Assembly: GCA_907163375.1 (NCBI GenBank)
Contig: CAJQUW010003011.1
Coordinates: 52,166 to 116,165, forward strand
Length of the DNA stretch: 64,000 bases
Direction: 5' to 3'
Source: Prostheceraeus crozeri
Lineage: Eukaryota > Platyhelminthes > Polycladida > Euryleptidae
Position 1 is the stretch's first letter. Every line of letters begins with the position of its first letter. A program made the position numbers and the translations under genes. The notes below the pieces were generated by a model. It ran no database searches. It was not told the origin of the DNA and worked only from the letters and a program-made list of their open reading frames with translations. Positions 27,971 through 37,438 of the stretch are shown here, in pieces.

Positions 27971-28067
27971 TGCTTTAACAATTGTCATTTCATCTGGCGT
28001 TCTTACAATTCCAGTAGTTGCTACTGCTTTAACTCGATACAAAATGAAAACACATTTCCATCTTTGA
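27744..28067 (+). pseudogene. Truncated copy of the two-helix membrane protein gene
   Basis: The first ~75 residues ('MEETKVEGTSEMEGTSRIYP...') equal the product of 44113-44841. Then an internal piece is missing and the rest is diverged (many synonymous-site differences) before an early stop. The shared part is terminal repeat, so it was copied with the repeat. Probably not functional. Confidence 0.8.
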
Positions 28068-28101
28068 AATATTTTATTCACATCACAGACAAGTACTATG
28101 T

Positions 28102-28680
28102 ACAAGTAGCATGGTTTACAACGAATAAAATATGTTGACTAGAAAATGTATTATGTCATGATACAATTGTTTCTGTATGAGTAAAATAAGGTAAGGCTCA
28201 TAGAACTATAAAACCAATGAGGACAAGTAGCATGGTTTACAACGAATAAAATATGTTGACTAGAAAATGTATTATGTCATGATACAATTGTTTCTGTATG
28301 AGTAAAATAAGGTAAGGCTCATAGAACTATAAAACCAATGAGGACAAGTAGCATGGTTTACAACGAATAAAATATGTTGACTAGAAAATGTATTATGTCA
28401 TGATACAATTGTTTCTGTATGAGTAAAATAAGGTAAGGTTCATAGAACTATAAAACCAATGAGGACAAGTAGCATGGTTTACAACGAATAAAATATGTTG
28501 ACTAGAAAATGTATTATGTCATGATACAATTGTTTCTGTATGAGTAAAATAAGGTAAGGCTCATAGAACTATAAAACCAATGAGGACAAGTAGCATGGTT
28601 TACAACGAATAAAATATGTTGACTAGAAAATGTATTATGCCATGATACAATTGTTTCTCGTAAATTCAAATAAGGGAAGG
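28102..28680. repeat. 121-bp tandem repeat, five copies
   Basis: ACAAGTAGCATGG starts copies at 28102, 28223, 28344, 28465 and 28586, an exact 121-bp period; copies are nearly identical and the last diverges near its end. Each contains AAAATATGTTGACTAG and CATGATACAATTG. No coding function seen. Confidence 0.95.
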
Positions 28681-28718
28681 GTCATAGTACTATTATCTAT
28701 TGGGAGTAGCTTACCGTT

Positions 28719-29309
28719 TCAATTGATTGAGTTTAAAATTTGATCAAGGGTTGGGCGGTGTCTCCCATGGCGAAGATACGAGTCAATAATAGCGAAGTTC
28801 CTTTTGAAAAATGATATAGATTCCGTCGAGTTCTTAATAAACGGAAATCGTAAATATAGTTTATAAAATTTTCTTAAAAAGATGCTATAGCCTCTCGAAT
28901 AACCTAATTGTTTACAAACATGGCCACTTCCCCGGATTGCAGTCAAAGCTCTTCCTTTTAACAACGATAACTTCACAGTATTGTTCACCGAAATGTCTTC
29001 TTCTCTTCTTAAATGTGCTAAATAATTAGTTAGCTCTGATGCCAAGATGTCTCTTTGAATTTCTTCTTCAAAATTATCGTTTGAACTGATATTGATGGCG
29101 TTATCTTGCAATGTGTCTTCAAATCGATTTATCACTAAAAATTCTCTGAATGTTTTTGATGCGTGGATGTCTTCTTCCTCCCTTGGTTTAAGATATTTCT
29201 CCTGAAATTCTGTTAGCATCTCAATACACTTCTTCCGTTGATCTTCGTTCACAATAGTGTCTGAAATTTTTCTTTTCAAATCGGCAAAGGCGATGCTTGA
29301 ACGTGCCAT
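28719..29309 (-). CDS. Accessory helical protein of unknown function
   Basis: 196 residues from an ATG in CGAAAATGG context. Mostly charged helices ('FADLKRKISD', 'FQEKYLKPREEEDIH', 'YLAHLRREEDI'), then an aromatic/basic C-terminal part ('GYSIFLRKFYKLYLRFPF'). No domain recognised. Codon use is less AT-extreme than the rest of element B and the gene is bracketed by two tandem-repeat blocks, so it looks like recently acquired cargo. Minus-strand frames upstream at 29221-29562 are not credited. Confidence 0.55.
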   Translation of the reverse strand: MARSSIAFADLKRKISDTIVNEDQRKKCIEMLTEFQEKYLKPREEEDIHASKTFREFLVINRFEDTLQDNAINISSNDNFEEEIQRDILASELTNYLAHLRREEDISVNNTVKLSLLKGRALTAIRGSGHVCKQLGYSRGYSIFLRKFYKLYLRFPFIKNSTESISFFKRNFAIIDSYLRHGRHRPTLDQILNSIN

Positions 29310-29704
29310 TTTCGTTAAAACGTAGTGAATTAATTATGATAAAAAATAAAATTGTTGAAAGTCGCTGATGAAATTGACCAAAATAGATAAAGGTCACAGA
29401 TGATTCGTAAGCAGTCACAGTCTCGTAGAACGCTCGCAGAATGAATACACGCAGTAATACGTGGAATAATGGCAGCAGCTGTTCAAGTGAAAAGTCATGA
29501 GTTATGCGGGTCACAAAGAATTCTCTCATACTGAATAGCTTAAACTGGTAGCAGCTGTTCATGTTGAGAAATTTGGTAACAGATGTTGCTAATGTCTTAA
29601 TACAGATAAAACAATCAATATTCTCTTAACAAGAGTTCATAAGAATAAAATGGAACAATGTAACGTTTTAATTTAGATTAAATTAAATAATTTCAAAATC
29701 GAAT
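29310..29704. other. Upstream region of the accessory gene, no gene seen
   Basis: Sequence between the accessory gene start and the 62-bp repeats; presumably its promoter. No clear TATA-CCAAT arrangement recognised. Confidence 0.5.
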
Positions 29705-30062
29705 AAGTAGCAAGGAAAGTCATCATTGTGGAACAGTTTTAAATCAATACCCCCTCCCTTCTGTCTAAGTAGTAAGGAAAGGCATCATTAGAGAACAGTT
29801 TTAAATCAATACCCCCTCCCTTCTGACTAAGTAGCAAGGAAAGTCATCATTGTGGAACAGTTTTAAATCAATACCCCCTCCCTTCTGACTAAGTAGTAAA
29901 GAAAGACATCATTAGAGACCAGTTTTAAATCAATACCCCCCCCCAGTAGTAAGGAAAGTCATCATTATAAAAATGTTTTAAATCAATACCCCCTTCTGAC
30001 TAAGTAGTAAGGAAAGACATCATTAGAGAACAGTTTTAAATCAATACCCCCCTCCTGACTTC
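29705..30062. repeat. ~62-bp tandem repeat, about six copies
   Basis: Copies contain AAGTAGTAAGGAAAG(A/T)CATCATT, then CAGTTTTAAATCAATACCCC and CTTCTGACT. Starts are near 29705, 29767, 29829 and 29891, with two shorter copies to 30062. The array ends 34 bp before the protease ATG. Confidence 0.85.
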
Positions 30063-30095
30063 TAGGGGTCCCTTAAGAAATTTTTTTATTATAAA

Positions 30096-30584
30096 ATGAG
30101 CAACATAAATGAGTTTTTGAAATTATATGGAACACAGACAACAACGAATTTCGAATTAAATAAGATTGCTAATCGATTAGGAATAAAGAATTTTCACATA
30201 TTGATGAGGGATGAATTACAATTCCTAAAAAATAGGCCAACAGGAACCTTCAGTTCCCGGAATAAAGTTCCATCAATAACTGTAAATTTCATAACGAATC
30301 TTCACACTTCAGACCAAAACGGCGTACATTGGTCAGCAGGCGTTAAAAATCATCAGCAGAACTATTATTTTGACCGCCCGGAGGCTGAGAACTATTGGTT
30401 CGACTCATACGGTTTGCCCCCTACAAATGAAGTAAAAGAATTACTTGGAACGGGAACATACAATACGTTTCAAATTCAAAAACCGGGAACAACTTATTGT
30501 GGACAATTGTGTTTATACGTTTTGTACAAATTACAAAAAGGAGTATCATTTCTAGATATTATGTTAGAGTTAAACAATCTATAA
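30096..30584 (+). CDS. Adenain-like cysteine protease (PRO)
   Basis: 162 residues; ATG in TATAAAATG context. Catalytic order His78 ('NGVHWS'), Asp103 ('YWFDSYG'), a Gln at 126-128, and Cys135 ('TYCGQL'), as in adenovirus protease. It would mature the virion proteins that bear GG sites (32067-32546). It lies between a repeat array and the convergent integrase gene. Intact. Confidence 0.9.
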   Translation: MSNINEFLKLYGTQTTTNFELNKIANRLGIKNFHILMRDELQFLKNRPTGTFSSRNKVPSITVNFITNLHTSDQNGVHWSAGVKNHQQNYYFDRPEAENYWFDSYGLPPTNEVKELLGTGTYNTFQIQKPGTTYCGQLCLYVLYKLQKGVSFLDIMLELNNL

Positions 30585-30618
30585 CTCAAGCGAAGCTAGC
30601 TAAAGCGCCACCTAAAGG
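30585..30618. other. GC-rich hairpin patch between convergent genes
   Basis: Contains CAAGCGAAGCTAGC and AAAGCGCC, one of the short GC-rich inserts scattered through elements B and C. Confidence 0.5.
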
Positions 30619-31996
30619 TTAAAGCTCTGTTTTCTGTAATTCATTTTGATAAAAACGGCCTCTGATATCCTCATTATCTAAATCTTTAATTTCATAAGTA
30701 ATCGGATAACTTTGATTTATTTTGCAAACTTCAAATATTTCTTTAGTCCAATAGCCAACAAAGCCTTTTTCAAATTTATTCTTATATTTAAATATCCTAA
30801 CTCTATCTCCAATTTTAAATTTTGGCTTAAGTTTCTGCAAATTCGGATTACTCTCATTCAAATTATTATTCTCGAATATTTTCTTTCGTACTAGATCAGG
30901 GTCGTCAGAAGCATTCTTTGGAGTTTCTTCAATACCAGAATGAACTTTATTATTGTACTCTTCCACAATTCCTGGTAATATCTTCAACCATTTCTGATTT
31001 TTTTGCTCAGTAAATTTCTTGAATAATTTATTTTTTAACGTCCGATTGAATCTTTCTATCACTACGGCCTTCCCTGCATTTTCAGTGGAATAAACAGTTT
31101 CAAATAGTGGCTGAACGTTTCGGTTATAAAATTCCGACCCTTTATCAACAAACAATTTTTTTGGCTTTCTATTACTTTCTTTAAAGATTTCTTCAAACGC
31201 ATATTTAACTGATAGACCACTTTTATTTTTTAAAGGCTTTACCCAAGCGTATCGTGTATATAAATCTATAACGGTCAATGCGTATTTGTAGTCCCTTTCA
31301 TTCGGCATATGAATAAGATCAGCACTCCAAATATCATCTTTATTAAATACTTTTACTTTCAATAAATATTTAGGCCTTCTGTATTCTTTATGAATTTCAG
31401 ACGCGTAGGTTCGAGCGTTGCTCTCAGAGTTATTAGTTCGAGCGTTGCTCTCAGAGTTATTAGTTCGAGCGTTGCTCTCAGACAGCTTAGCTGTCGTTTC
31501 ATTTAAACCCTGACCGAATAATATTTTAGCTTGTAAAGCTTTCTTAACAAACATTCTTTCAATTTTTTCTCTAAATGTAGGATTTTGAATATTATCTAAT
31601 TCTTGAATCATCTTCTTATCAGCTGCATGTCGAGAACTTAGATCATGATTTCGATAAGCTAAATCATGCCTGTAAGCGGCGGCATCTACTCTATTTATTG
31701 GTTCTTCACCTGGTTTCGGATTATTAGTCTCATCTAGTCTTATATCTAATCGAGTTCCTGGACCGGTATATGAATGACCAGGAAGATGTTTTTCTTTCGA
31801 ATATTTACTCCAAATAAATCCAGGAAAGTTTTCTAATGTTTTTTTGTATATCACCACCGAAGTGGTGTGGAACTTTGTTCTCGTCACCTCCAATATGCTG
31901 ACAGATTGAGTTTTTATTTTTGTTTAATAGATAATTCAATAAATCTAAATTAGAAATTTTTAATTTAATTAAATTTTCGGAATTTGTAGAATTCAT
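30619..31996 (-). pseudogene. Phospholipase A2-like domain fused to integrase, one frame break
   Basis: The likely start is ATG 31996 (TTAAAATG context, as in sister genes). That frame passes to the main frame at an A7 run (plus 31839-31845) only with a +1 shift. The main 424-residue frame has no nearby ATG. Its first third holds a parvovirus-type PLA2 domain: Ca-loop 'YTGPGT' (42-47), 'PINRVDAA' and catalytic 'YRHDLAY' (His76-Asp77). A threefold 'SESNART' linker follows. Then comes a DDE integrase: Asp192 ('ADLIHM'), Asp250 ('VDKGSEF'), Glu280 ('VIERFNR') and an SH3-like end ('FKIGDRVRIFK'). No chromodomain, unlike element A. PLA2 could breach endosomes on entry. Confidence 0.8.
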
Positions 31997-32066
31997 TTTA
32001 AAAGATAAAAAAAAAATTAAAAGATAAAATAAATGTTTACCTTATGGACAAAAGGTCCTGAGGTTA

Positions 32067-32546
32067 TTACCGAATCATACTAGGACTTAGATATATTCCA
32101 GAACCATCTTTAGTTTCTTTAATTTCAATTAAATCATCAACATTGTGGAGAATATTTTTAAGAACTCGTTTTCCTTCATCAACTAATTTTAATTTACTAA
32201 TAAAATTATCTACTATTCCTTCACCCCTAGCAACTTTCTCTAACTCTCTGTTATGACGTTTTTGTTCTTCTAATGCTGCCTTCTCTGATTTATTTTTATT
32301 TACTGCTTGAACAATACCAGCTGTCCCGCCTGCAACACTTCCTGCAGCTGCTATGCCACCTATTATTAGTGGAATTAATGGGAGAATCCCGCCATTCTTT
32401 TCTTCTTGTAATTGAATATTCTCTATCATTGGTTTACTTATGTAATACTTTTTTTTGTTAATCGTAATAGTTTTAGGGGTATTTTTGTCAACAATATTAC
32501 GTAATTTTAATTCAACAGTTTTATTATTACTTTTCGCTTGCGACAT
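32067..32546 (-). CDS. Minor virion protein with GG site and hydrophobic hairpin
   Basis: 159 residues, ATG in TTAAAAATG context. After a basic start comes 'NGGILPLIPLIIGGIAAAGS', a Gly-Gly site followed by a membrane-active hydrophobic stretch, then a charged helix and a 'GSGIYLSP' end. This order is typical of a conserved Polinton minor capsid protein. Likely cleaved by the element protease. The role in membrane penetration is family-level inference. Confidence 0.75.
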   Translation of the reverse strand: MSQAKSNNKTVELKLRNIVDKNTPKTITINKKKYYISKPMIENIQLQEEKNGGILPLIPLIIGGIAAAGSVAGGTAGIVQAVNKNKSEKAALEEQKRHNRELEKVARGEGIVDNFISKLKLVDEGKRVLKNILHNVDDLIEIKETKDGSGIYLSPSMIR

Positions 32547-32807
32547 TTTTAATAAAAAAATTTTAAGTTATCAAAAATTTAAATCTATTCTAGTTATGAA
32601 AAAATTTCAAGTTACCAAAAAATATTAAGTTACCAAAAAATTTTAATCTATTCTAGTTATTAAAAAATTTCAAGTTACTAAAAAATTTTAAGTTACCAAA
32701 AAATTTTAATCTATTCTAGTTATGAAAAATTTTAAGTTAAGAATTTTTAATCTATTCTAGTTATGAAAAAATTTTAATTAACTTATCAGAGCGAAGCTCC
32801 TCTGGCT
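32547..32807. repeat. Short AT-rich repeats plus hairpin
   Basis: TCTATTCTAGTTA(T)GAAAAAATTT-type units of ~60 bp recur four times. GAGC-GAA-GCTC and GGCTTTAGCC hairpins lie at the end (~32790-32812), next to the capsid stop codon. Confidence 0.7.
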
Positions 32808-34142
32808 TTAGCCTATCCTTACCATCTTTCCATTAAGAATTTCAATAGAATATTTTACATCTTCTAGCAATAAACCATAAGCCATCAATGAAGTTGTGGA
32901 ATCTTTCTTTTCAATATTAATTGTTACATCACAACCATTTTTAATAATATCTTCAGATTGTGCACTTAAATCGAAACAGAAAATTGGATATAAATGTCTC
33001 CAATCTCCAGGAGTTAATTGTGGTTCAACTCCAAATTCTGTACAAAGATTTCGATAACAATCATATCCTTCCATAAATTGATTATTGGTATCATCGAATC
33101 TTAATGGATCAATTGGATATCGGGTTTGATTTAATGAAACTTGTAAACTTCGAATTGTATTAATATGAAAAATATTGTTGTTCTTATCAAAACTTGGAGA
33201 ATTATTTCTTTGAAATGTTAGTAATAAATATCTTGGAGTATTCGCAGTTCTAGTAAAATGCCAGTTAAATCTTTGTTCGGAAAAAGTTACTGAACTAGCA
33301 GTACGCTTTAGAAAATTTACTGGAATTGGTTTGTTAGTATTTAATCTTTTTGCAATAGCTGTTTCAACCTCTAAACTAGGAGTAATATGCTTAATCCACC
33401 ATTCAAGTCTATCAATTTTTAAATATGCTTTTTTCCCAGTCTTACCAAAAAAGATTAATTCATTATTTGCTGTACGATGAATTATTAATTTAAATTTTAA
33501 TTGATATGATATTTTATCATAATCTAAATATCCGAATAATGGAGACAATGACCAATTTACTGTCTGTTTACTTTTTTTGTTAAATTCACGTCTTTCTTTA
33601 TATGCATCATTATTTGTTTTATTTAAATGTTTTGCAATATTTTCTACATCTTTCGCAATTCCTGCTGCATCTGTTCCAGCGTGAGTTAAATCATCAATAA
33701 TTATACCATCATTAGTATCAGGAAACCAACCTTCGATTTCATACTTTTTATTATTTTCACCAATTGTTACAAATCTAAGCATTGTATCAATTACACCTGG
33801 AGAATCACTTATTGTTTCTATATTTTGAGTTGCAACATCTAAACGCATTTGTGTAAATAATCTTGGAAAGAAATTATTCTCTAGTGCAATATTATCGGTT
33901 TCTGGTAATGGTGTTGTAAAATTGGCATCACTATACAAAGAATATTCACAATGTAAAAACGAATCAGGTAAATATAAATAGCTCTGCTGATTATCAACTT
34001 CAAAAATTAAATCTCCTCCAGTATTTACTCTACTGGAAGATCCGGGATTCATAGCAATTCTTATATAGTCATTCTTTTTTTGATTATAACTGACGAACGG
34101 AGGATCGTCTAATCTAAATTTATTTTCGATAAGCGAAGACAT
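32808..34142 (-). CDS. Major capsid protein (double jelly-roll, second lineage)
   Basis: 444 residues, ATG in TATAAAAATG context. Contains 'GGDLIFEVDNQQSYLYLPDS' and 'LENNFFPRLFTQMRLDVATQ', blocks typical of a second Polinton/adintovirus capsid lineage. The long body ends 'MAYGLLLEDVKYSIEI'. Builds the icosahedral shell. It is not recognisably similar in sequence to the capsid gene of element A, which shows that two lineages coexist in this genome. Reading frame intact. Confidence 0.82.
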   Translation of the reverse strand: MSSLIENKFRLDDPPFVSYNQKKNDYIRIAMNPGSSSRVNTGGDLIFEVDNQQSYLYLPDSFLHCEYSLYSDANFTTPLPETDNIALENNFFPRLFTQMRLDVATQNIETISDSPGVIDTMLRFVTIGENNKKYEIEGWFPDTNDGIIIDDLTHAGTDAAGIAKDVENIAKHLNKTNNDAYKERREFNKKSKQTVNWSLSPLFGYLDYDKISYQLKFKLIIHRTANNELIFFGKTGKKAYLKIDRLEWWIKHITPSLEVETAIAKRLNTNKPIPVNFLKRTASSVTFSEQRFNWHFTRTANTPRYLLLTFQRNNSPSFDKNNNIFHINTIRSLQVSLNQTRYPIDPLRFDDTNNQFMEGYDCYRNLCTEFGVEPQLTPGDWRHLYPIFCFDLSAQSEDIIKNGCDVTINIEKKDSTTSLMAYGLLLEDVKYSIEILNGKMVRIG

Positions 34143-34293
34143 TTTTATAAAAAATAATTTGACTTTTTGTTTTTCTCCCAGATAGAAAAAAATTTTACTA
34201 AAAAAATTACTAAAAAATTTTATTAAAAAAAATTTTACTAAAAAATTTTACTAAAAAAATTTTACTAAAAAAAATTTTACTAAAAAATATATT

Positions 34294-34836
34294 TTAGAAT
34301 TTTGCTAGACCAGCTCCGCTACAGCTTTGCTGGTTAAACCGAAGGTTGCTACTCACGCCATTTCCTCTTATTTCTTCAATTGTTTTTTCATTATGTTTAC
34401 TATTAGACGGAGCTCCGCTCCTCAAGGTTTCACCCCCCACAGCTATGTTAGCAATTTTATTTTTTGTTTCATCTGAAAGTTTTTTTAAATTTTTTAGTTC
34501 TTCAGAATCATTCCTAAGTTTACGAATAGCTTCTAGTTGTTTTAATTCGTTTTGAGACTTGACAGCATTTGATATTGCACTAGCTGTACTACCTATAGCA
34601 GCTGCTCCTTTTGCAGCAGATGTAATCAAATCTTTATTATTTTTAATTAAGTTAACGATACTTCCAATACCAGAAAAGATGCCAGCCCCTTCTTTTTGAA
34701 ACGTCTTTTCTAGGAACTTTTGTGTTCCGACAGTTTCTACACTATCATAATGGTGCACAGGTTTCTGAGATGGTTCATGAGCAATTTTATTATTTGATGC
34801 AAAATGTTTAAGATTGTGTTTATAAATTATAGGCAT
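34294..34836 (-). CDS. Minor virion protein with amphipathic helix
   Basis: 180 residues, ATG after CCTAAAAA. The centre has 'EGAGIFSGIGSIVNLIKNNKD' followed by Ala/Ser-rich helix 'AAKGAAAIGSTASAI', similar in plan to pVI-like membrane-active proteins, then a coiled region. Two GC-rich hairpin patches lie in the 3' end of the frame (CAGC-TTT-GCTG near 34325 and GGAGC-TCC-GCTCC near 34415) and add Ser/Gly residues. The upstream gap 34143-34293 is AT-repeat. Role inferred. Confidence 0.65.
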   Translation of the reverse strand: MPIIYKHNLKHFASNNKIAHEPSQKPVHHYDSVETVGTQKFLEKTFQKEGAGIFSGIGSIVNLIKNNKDLITSAAKGAAAIGSTASAISNAVKSQNELKQLEAIRKLRNDSEELKNLKKLSDETKNKIANIAVGGETLRSGAPSNSKHNEKTIEEIRGNGVSSNLRFNQQSCSGAGLAKF

Positions 34837-34878
34837 TTTTTAGGATTAAATTTGACTTTTGGGAAAAATATCTACGTG

Positions 34879-35766
34879 TTAAGATTTACGTTTGTGAATG
34901 GACAACAACTTCGAGATAACTTTATTAATTGACTGTTGCACTTTATCTATTGCGTCAAGCAGCGTGTGATGTACTTTAATTTCTTTTCTATTAACTTGCA
35001 TTTTCACCTGATTCATCTTCAACGCCGTTTTAAGTGCATTTAACTTAATTTTAAGAACATCTAATTGTCTTTTAACAGAATCTAACTGTTCTTTATTTTC
35101 TTTAGAGTTTTCTTGTAAATTTTTCTTTAATTCATTTTCTAAATTGATTTTAAGAGTTTTCATTTTATCAACTTTTTCATTAAGTGAGTTTACTTCATTT
35201 ATTATTCTATTCATTTTTTTCATTTGTTGAGTAATTTTAGAACTCAATTCATCAACACTTTTTTGGAATGTAGTTTGTAACTGCTTTAAATTTTTTTTAA
35301 TTCTTTCAGGTAGTTTTTCTATTTCATCTTCTAATTGTTCTTTTAACATTTTTATCTGATGTTTATTTTTAATTACAGCAGATTTTAAATTTAAAGAAAG
35401 TAATATTAAAATTTTTGATTGTTCAGAAATCTTTTTAAAAAGTTTTGCTATATCTGCTTCTAGCTCTCTATCCTTTTTATCAAGTTTTAATAATTTTTCG
35501 TTTAATGATTTGTCATTAAGTTTAAGCAACTTTAATTCGTTCATCAGTGGAACCAAAACATCGTTTATATATTTTTCCTTTAAGTCATTGATTTGTGTAT
35601 CAACATATTGTTTATTTGTCAACTCTGTATTTTGTTGCGGAAGAATAGAAAGATGCAATGGTCCAGATAAAACGTCTCCAGTTTTCATGATATAATTTTC
35701 TATCTCTATTTCTAATTCACGATTATTCGGGATATATGCACCTCCACCAACATTTGGTAACATCAT
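34879..35766 (-). CDS. Fibre-like coiled-coil protein
   Basis: 295 residues. Begins 'MMLPNVGGGAYIPNN', then 'MKTGDVLSGPLHLSILPQQN' and 'LTNKQYVDTQI', a pattern that phage tail fibres repeat at the start of the shaft. Thereafter the protein is almost entirely heptad coiled coil rich in Leu/Lys/Glu. This suggests a trimeric fibre or spike anchored in the capsid by its N-terminus, with no globular knob visible. It lies in the capsid gene group. ATG in TTTTAAAAATG context. Confidence 0.65.
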   Translation of the reverse strand: MMLPNVGGGAYIPNNRELEIEIENYIMKTGDVLSGPLHLSILPQQNTELTNKQYVDTQINDLKEKYINDVLVPLMNELKLLKLNDKSLNEKLLKLDKKDRELEADIAKLFKKISEQSKILILLSLNLKSAVIKNKHQIKMLKEQLEDEIEKLPERIKKNLKQLQTTFQKSVDELSSKITQQMKKMNRIINEVNSLNEKVDKMKTLKINLENELKKNLQENSKENKEQLDSVKRQLDVLKIKLNALKTALKMNQVKMQVNRKEIKVHHTLLDAIDKVQQSINKVISKLLSIHKRKS

Positions 35767-35841
35767 TTTTAAAACAATAAAAAAGTAAAATTTTTTCTAA
35801 TAAAAATAAAAAATAAAATTTTTTCTAATAAAAATAAAAAA

Positions 35842-37161
35842 ATGGAAACCCCAAATTTAAAAAAATTATATTCGTCCGCATCATCCTGTTCTTCTTATTC
35901 GACGAGATCAACGGGATTTGAAAATAAATGTTTTGATAATAATAATAATAATACTATTACAAATCCATGTATAGATGTTAATATTTTATTTCAATTACAA
36001 GCCGAAATATTTAGAGAACAAACAAAAGGTTTACCTTCTATAGAAACTAATTATTGTTTGTTTCCAGGAGATCCATTTATTAAATTTATGGAGATTGTTA
36101 GTAAATATAATGATGTAGCTTATGTGGAATTAAATAAAGAAAATATGGTTATAATAGGTCATAATAATGTTTATGGATTTATTAGAGCAGTGTTACCAAT
36201 TAGTAATACTGATTGGATAGAAACTAAAATTATTAATTATATCAATATTAAAGAATTAGTTAAAAAATTAAAATCTTTTTCCAAAGAAAAAATTAGATTA
36301 TTTGTTGACGATCAAAATCAATATAACATTCACATAGAGAGTAAAAAACATAATGAAGAATTATTATGTCAAGTTTATTATAGAGACACAATTTATAAAC
36401 AAGAAACATTAGAAATGCCGCAAAGATATGATGATGATACGTATATAGGATTATATTCAAACTTAAATATTAATTTGTTAAAATCTTACATAAATGGCTT
36501 AGCTCAACAAGAAAAAATTTATATGTGGTCAACACCTTATACTATAAACAATGACCATAATCATAATAAACGAACCGAAGGTTCTAGGGCTTTGCCCGAT
36601 CATAACAATCCTCTGAATCATATTGAAGAATCTTATGATAATAATGATGATTCTGTAACATCTGAAAAAGGTGTAAATGGTAAAAAAGATTATAAAAATA
36701 TTAGTAATTATAAAAATTTATCTAAATTTTATTTTCTTACAATTGAAAATAATAATGATGGCATAGTTGAAGATACTGTTAGACAACTATGTGTCGGGTC
36801 TACAAAATTTAAATTAGGATTTACATCTAATCAATTTAAAATTTTATCATCTTTAACAAAAACTAAAAGTGATTCAGATTATGGTGGTGTTATTAAATTT
36901 TCCAAAAGAGATCAAAGACCAATATTTTTCTCTATTATATTATTAACAGATAAGAAATGTAATTTAGAATTAGATATTCCAATAAGAGAATGGTATCCTA
37001 TCATGGAAGGGCATCCTATACCAAAAAGTGTAATTTATGATGATGAAGAAACAATTTATGATGATGATGAAGAATCAATTGATGATGATGATGAAGAATC
37101 AATAGTTAGTGAAAAAAAATTTAAATTATCTTTTGATAAAACATTATATGATGAAACTTAA
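35842..37161 (+). CDS. Unidentified protein, possibly sliding-clamp-like
   Basis: 439 residues, ATG after AATAAAAAA. Two regions of strand/helix character ('GDPFIKFMEIVSKYNDVAYVEL', and 'STKFKLGFTSNQFKILSSL' with 'PIFFSIIL') are separated by a low-complexity Asn/Asp linker, with a long Asp/Glu tail. The arrangement recalls PCNA-type processivity factors, but no signature motif is present, so this is a guess. A 30-bp GC-rich double hairpin (36571-36600) sits in frame in the linker. It is transcribed opposite to its neighbours and sits next to the polymerase gene. Confidence 0.45.
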   Translation: METPNLKKLYSSASSCSSYSTRSTGFENKCFDNNNNNTITNPCIDVNILFQLQAEIFREQTKGLPSIETNYCLFPGDPFIKFMEIVSKYNDVAYVELNKENMVIIGHNNVYGFIRAVLPISNTDWIETKIINYINIKELVKKLKSFSKEKIRLFVDDQNQYNIHIESKKHNEELLCQVYYRDTIYKQETLEMPQRYDDDTYIGLYSNLNINLLKSYINGLAQQEKIYMWSTPYTINNDHNHNKRTEGSRALPDHNNPLNHIEESYDNNDDSVTSEKGVNGKKDYKNISNYKNLSKFYFLTIENNNDGIVEDTVRQLCVGSTKFKLGFTSNQFKILSSLTKTKSDSDYGGVIKFSKRDQRPIFFSIILLTDKKCNLELDIPIREWYPIMEGHPIPKSVIYDDEETIYDDDEESIDDDDEESIVSEKKFKLSFDKTLYDET

Positions 37162-37237
37162 TATGGTAAAACTTAATATGATAAAACTTAATGTGATAAA
37201 GAAAATATTCGATAAATATATTTTCATATGTAATAAA

Positions 37238-37432
37238 ATTTTTAGATGTAATAAGTTTTTAGATGTAATAAATTTTTAGATGTAATAAGTTTTTAGATGT
37301 AATAAAGTTTTTAGATGTAATAAGTTTTTAGATGTAATAAATTTTTTAGATGTTATAAATTTTTTAGATGTAATAAATTTTTTAGATGTTATAAATTTTT
37401 TAGATGTTATAAATTTTTTAGATGTAATAAAA
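37238..37432. repeat. ~18-bp minisatellite
   Basis: About eleven units of TTTTTAGATGT(A/T)ATAA. The minus-strand frame reading 'KKFITS' repeatedly is a by-product. Confidence 0.9.
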
Positions 37433-37438
37433 AAATTA

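Noticed and set aside
29221-29562. 113-residue minus-strand ORF
   Set aside because: Overlaps the accessory gene start, no ATG context like other B genes, no recognisable features.
28102-30062. CRISPR-like repeat array
   Set aside because: Repeats are contiguous tandem units without unique spacers, in a eukaryotic transposon.
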